64,000 nt of DNA from Acetobacter suratthaniensis (lineage in GTDB: Bacteria > Pseudomonadota > Alphaproteobacteria > Acetobacterales > Acetobacteraceae). Below, in pieces: positions 62,454 through 64,000 of this stretch (its first letter is position 1; each line of letters opens with the position of its first letter). A model generated the notes under the pieces. The model was not told the origin of the DNA and did no database searches. It saw nothing but the letters and a program-made list of their open reading frames with translations. The DNA lies in NCBI RefSeq assembly GCF_017377745.1, contig NZ_JAFVMG010000011.1, positions 1 to 64,000 on the forward strand. The letters are read 5' to 3'. Made by a program: the position numbers and the translations under genes.

Positions 62454-63277
62454 GCGCCCTCCTGCCCGGCTTCGCGCAGGCGACCACGCAAAAGATGAAG
62501 AATATCTGTACGGATATGAAAAAATCTTTCACTGTCACGCAAGGTTTCATCGCGTACAGGGCCGACCATGGACAGAATATCCATATCCGCCATAACCCGC
62601 GCGGGCCTGCTGCCGAATACGATAATGCGGTCAGCCAGAAACACCGCCTCTTCCACATCATGGGTTACAAAAATCGTTGTCTTACCCGATTTTTTCTGGA
62701 TTTTTCGTAGTTCGTACTGAAGGTCTTCACGCAGGTTGGCATCCAGTGCGCCAAACGGCTCATCCATCAGCAGAACATCAGGATCAGCCGCGAGGGTGCG
62801 GGCAATAGCCACACGCTGGCGCATACCGCCCGAAATACGCGAGGGATAACTGCTGGCAAAGTCTGAAAGCCCCACCAGATCAAGAAAATATCCCGCTCTT
62901 TCGCGTTTCTGTGCCTTTGTCATATCACGGCGGAAACGCATGCCAAACTCGACATTTTTTCGCACGCTCAACCACGGAAAGGACGAATAGGACTGAAACA
63001 CCATACCCCGGCGGATATCCGGCCCCCCCACAGGCTGACCCTGTAGCAGAATGCGACCTGATGAGGGCGTATCCAGCCCCCCGATCATGCGCATGAGCGT
63101 GGTTTTGCCGCAGCCCGAAGGCCCCAGAAACACCACGAACTGCCCGGCAGGAATATCCAGTGAAAATGGCTCTTGCACCACAGGCACGGCGCCGAACGTT
63201 TTTGTTACGGACTCGAAGCGCAGATACGCCCCGGCCTGATCGGGCATGCTGCCCGTATTGCCCAGCGTATTACTCAT
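62450..63277 (-). CDS. ABC transporter ATPase (nitrate/sulfonate/taurine import type)
   Basis: 275 residues from ATG 63277. Walker A GPSGCGKTT, Q-loop VFQSYSSFPWLSV, signature SGGMRQRVAIARTLA, Walker B LLMDEPFGALD and the switch His in FVTHDVEEAVFLADRI are all present. It resembles SsuB/TauB ATPases, which drive import of small organic solutes. It overlaps the permease stop and the SDR start by four bases each. The solute-binding protein must be elsewhere, probably just outside the window. Confidence 0.94.
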   Translation of the reverse strand: MSNTLGNTGSMPDQAGAYLRFESVTKTFGAVPVVQEPFSLDIPAGQFVVFLGPSGCGKTTLMRMIGGLDTPSSGRILLQGQPVGGPDIRRGMVFQSYSSFPWLSVRKNVEFGMRFRRDMTKAQKRERAGYFLDLVGLSDFASSYPSRISGGMRQRVAIARTLAADPDVLLMDEPFGALDANLREDLQYELRKIQKKSGKTTIFVTHDVEEAVFLADRIIVFGSRPARVMADMDILSMVGPVRDETLRDSERFFHIRTDILHLLRGRLREAGQEGA

Positions 63278-64000
63278 GACGACTGATACCTGAAAAGAAA
63301 GCGATGCAGCAGACGCAGGCACTGATCTGTCAGCAGCCCGATCAGGCCGATCATGATCACACCGGCCATCACCTGATCGGTTTTCATGAAACGACGCGCT
63401 GTCCAGATAACAAAGCCCAGCCCGCTATCCGATGCGACAATTTCTGCAATAATCACATAAGTCCAGCACCAGCCAAGGCTTATGCGCATGCTGTCCATAA
63501 GCTGTGGCAGCATGGCAGGCAGGGCAACCGTACCCAGTGTCTGGCGTGGCTTGGCTCCTAGCGTATAGGCGGTTTCAAAATACTCGCCCGGTACACGCTT
63601 CATGTCGGCGGCCACCATCAACACGAGCTGGAAGAACGTGCCGAGCCAGAGCAGGAAAATCTTGGTTTCCTCCCCCACGCCAAACCAGATGATGGCCAGC
63701 GGTACCAAAGCGGGCACAGGCAGATACCGAATGAAGTCGATCAACGGCTCCAAAAACGCACCGATAATCCTGTATCCGCTCATGAGAATACCAAGCGGCA
63801 CCGCAATAATTGCAGACAGCAGAAATGCCGACCACACCCTGCTGATGGAAATCAGCGCATTGGGCATGGCCACACCATCGGCACACATGGTCCAGAATGC
63901 GCGGGCCACAGTCGCGGGAGAGGGCAGGAAGATGGGCGCTACAACATGCAGCGCCACAATCAACCACCATGCGCCCAGAAAGCTCATGGCCCCCAAAAGC
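63274..64000 (-). CDS. ABC transporter permease (SsuC/TauC-like), start outside the window
   Basis: At least 240 residues are visible; the frame is open to the window edge, and relatives carry about 20-30 more residues before the visible first helix (LGAWWLIVALHVVAPIFLPSP). The BPD_transp_1 core contains LGAKPRQTLGTVALPAMLPQLMDSMRI, including the EAA-loop region that contacts the ATPase, and GLGFVIWTARRFMKTDQVMAG, typical of the sulfonate/taurine/nitrate group. It is the most upstream gene visible in the catabolic operon. Confidence 0.9.
   Translation of the reverse strand, partial: LLGAMSFLGAWWLIVALHVVAPIFLPSPATVARAFWTMCADGVAMPNALISISRVWSAFLLSAIIAVPLGILMSGYRIIGAFLEPLIDFIRYLPVPALVPLAIIWFGVGEETKIFLLWLGTFFQLVLMVAADMKRVPGEYFETAYTLGAKPRQTLGTVALPAMLPQLMDSMRISLGWCWTYVIIAEIVASDSGLGFVIWTARRFMKTDQVMAGVIMIGLIGLLTDQCLRLLHRFLFRYQSS

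Overview
The window is chromosomal DNA from a GC-rich alphaproteobacterium, most likely an acetic acid bacterium (Acetobacteraceae). The evidence is the gene set and order: a CtrA-type response regulator, alphaproteobacterial AddAB in place of RecBCD, a ruvCAB-ybgC-tolQRAB-pal run, and proline-rich TonB/TolA proteins. The genus cannot be fixed from sequence reading alone. Most of the window is dense housekeeping DNA. No rRNA, insertion sequence, prophage or CRISPR array was seen.

Layout. 1-4.6 kb (minus): the start of a proline-rich tonB behind a Fur-box promoter, prfB with a programmed +1 frameshift, and PBP1A. 4.8-7.2 kb: an MHYT-PAS-GGDEF-EAL cyclic-di-GMP protein. 7.2-14.1 kb: hrcA diverging from rdgB, an EamA exporter in a more AT-rich patch, trmJ-cysS, tRNA-Thr, folC. 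14.1-23.1 kb (minus): accD, trxA, addA-addB-tsaE. 23.5-24.3 kb: a CtrA-like regulator with a degenerate receiver. 24.3-31.2 kb (minus): thiD, glmM, folP, ftsH, tilS. 31.4-40.3 kb (minus): cpoB, pal, tolB, tolA, tolR, tolQ, ybgC, ruvB, ruvA, ruvC, yebC, coupling Holliday-junction processing genes to the envelope Tol-Pal machine. 40.3-43.0 kb: secA. 43.3-56.0 kb (mostly plus): parvulin, argJ, RDD protein, large MscS channel, 2OG-Fe dioxygenase, an unlisted 48-residue membrane protein, a secreted unknown, DnaJ/CbpA, UbiK-like protein, YbjN, proC, TetR/COQ9-like protein, tRNA-Gln and an MFS exporter. 56.1-57.2 kb: HU and an AT-rich region with a small conserved-looking ORF.

57.2-64.0 kb (minus) is the most distinctive part. 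It is a tightly coupled, incomplete operon of ABC permease, ABC ATPase, two short-chain dehydrogenases, a creatininase with its metal ligands intact, two different ureohydrolases overlapping by 4 bp, and a LysR regulator. It looks like an uptake and breakdown route for a guanidino compound, possibly a cyclic one such as creatinine. The creatinase step would be replaced by a paired ureohydrolase. The upstream end, including any substrate-binding protein, lies beyond the window.

Other points of interest are a prfB recoding site with UAA in place of the usual UGA, the CtrA-like regulator with Ser at the phospho-acceptor position, a twin-arginine-like signal on TolB, and small ORFs and operator-like palindromes near promoters.
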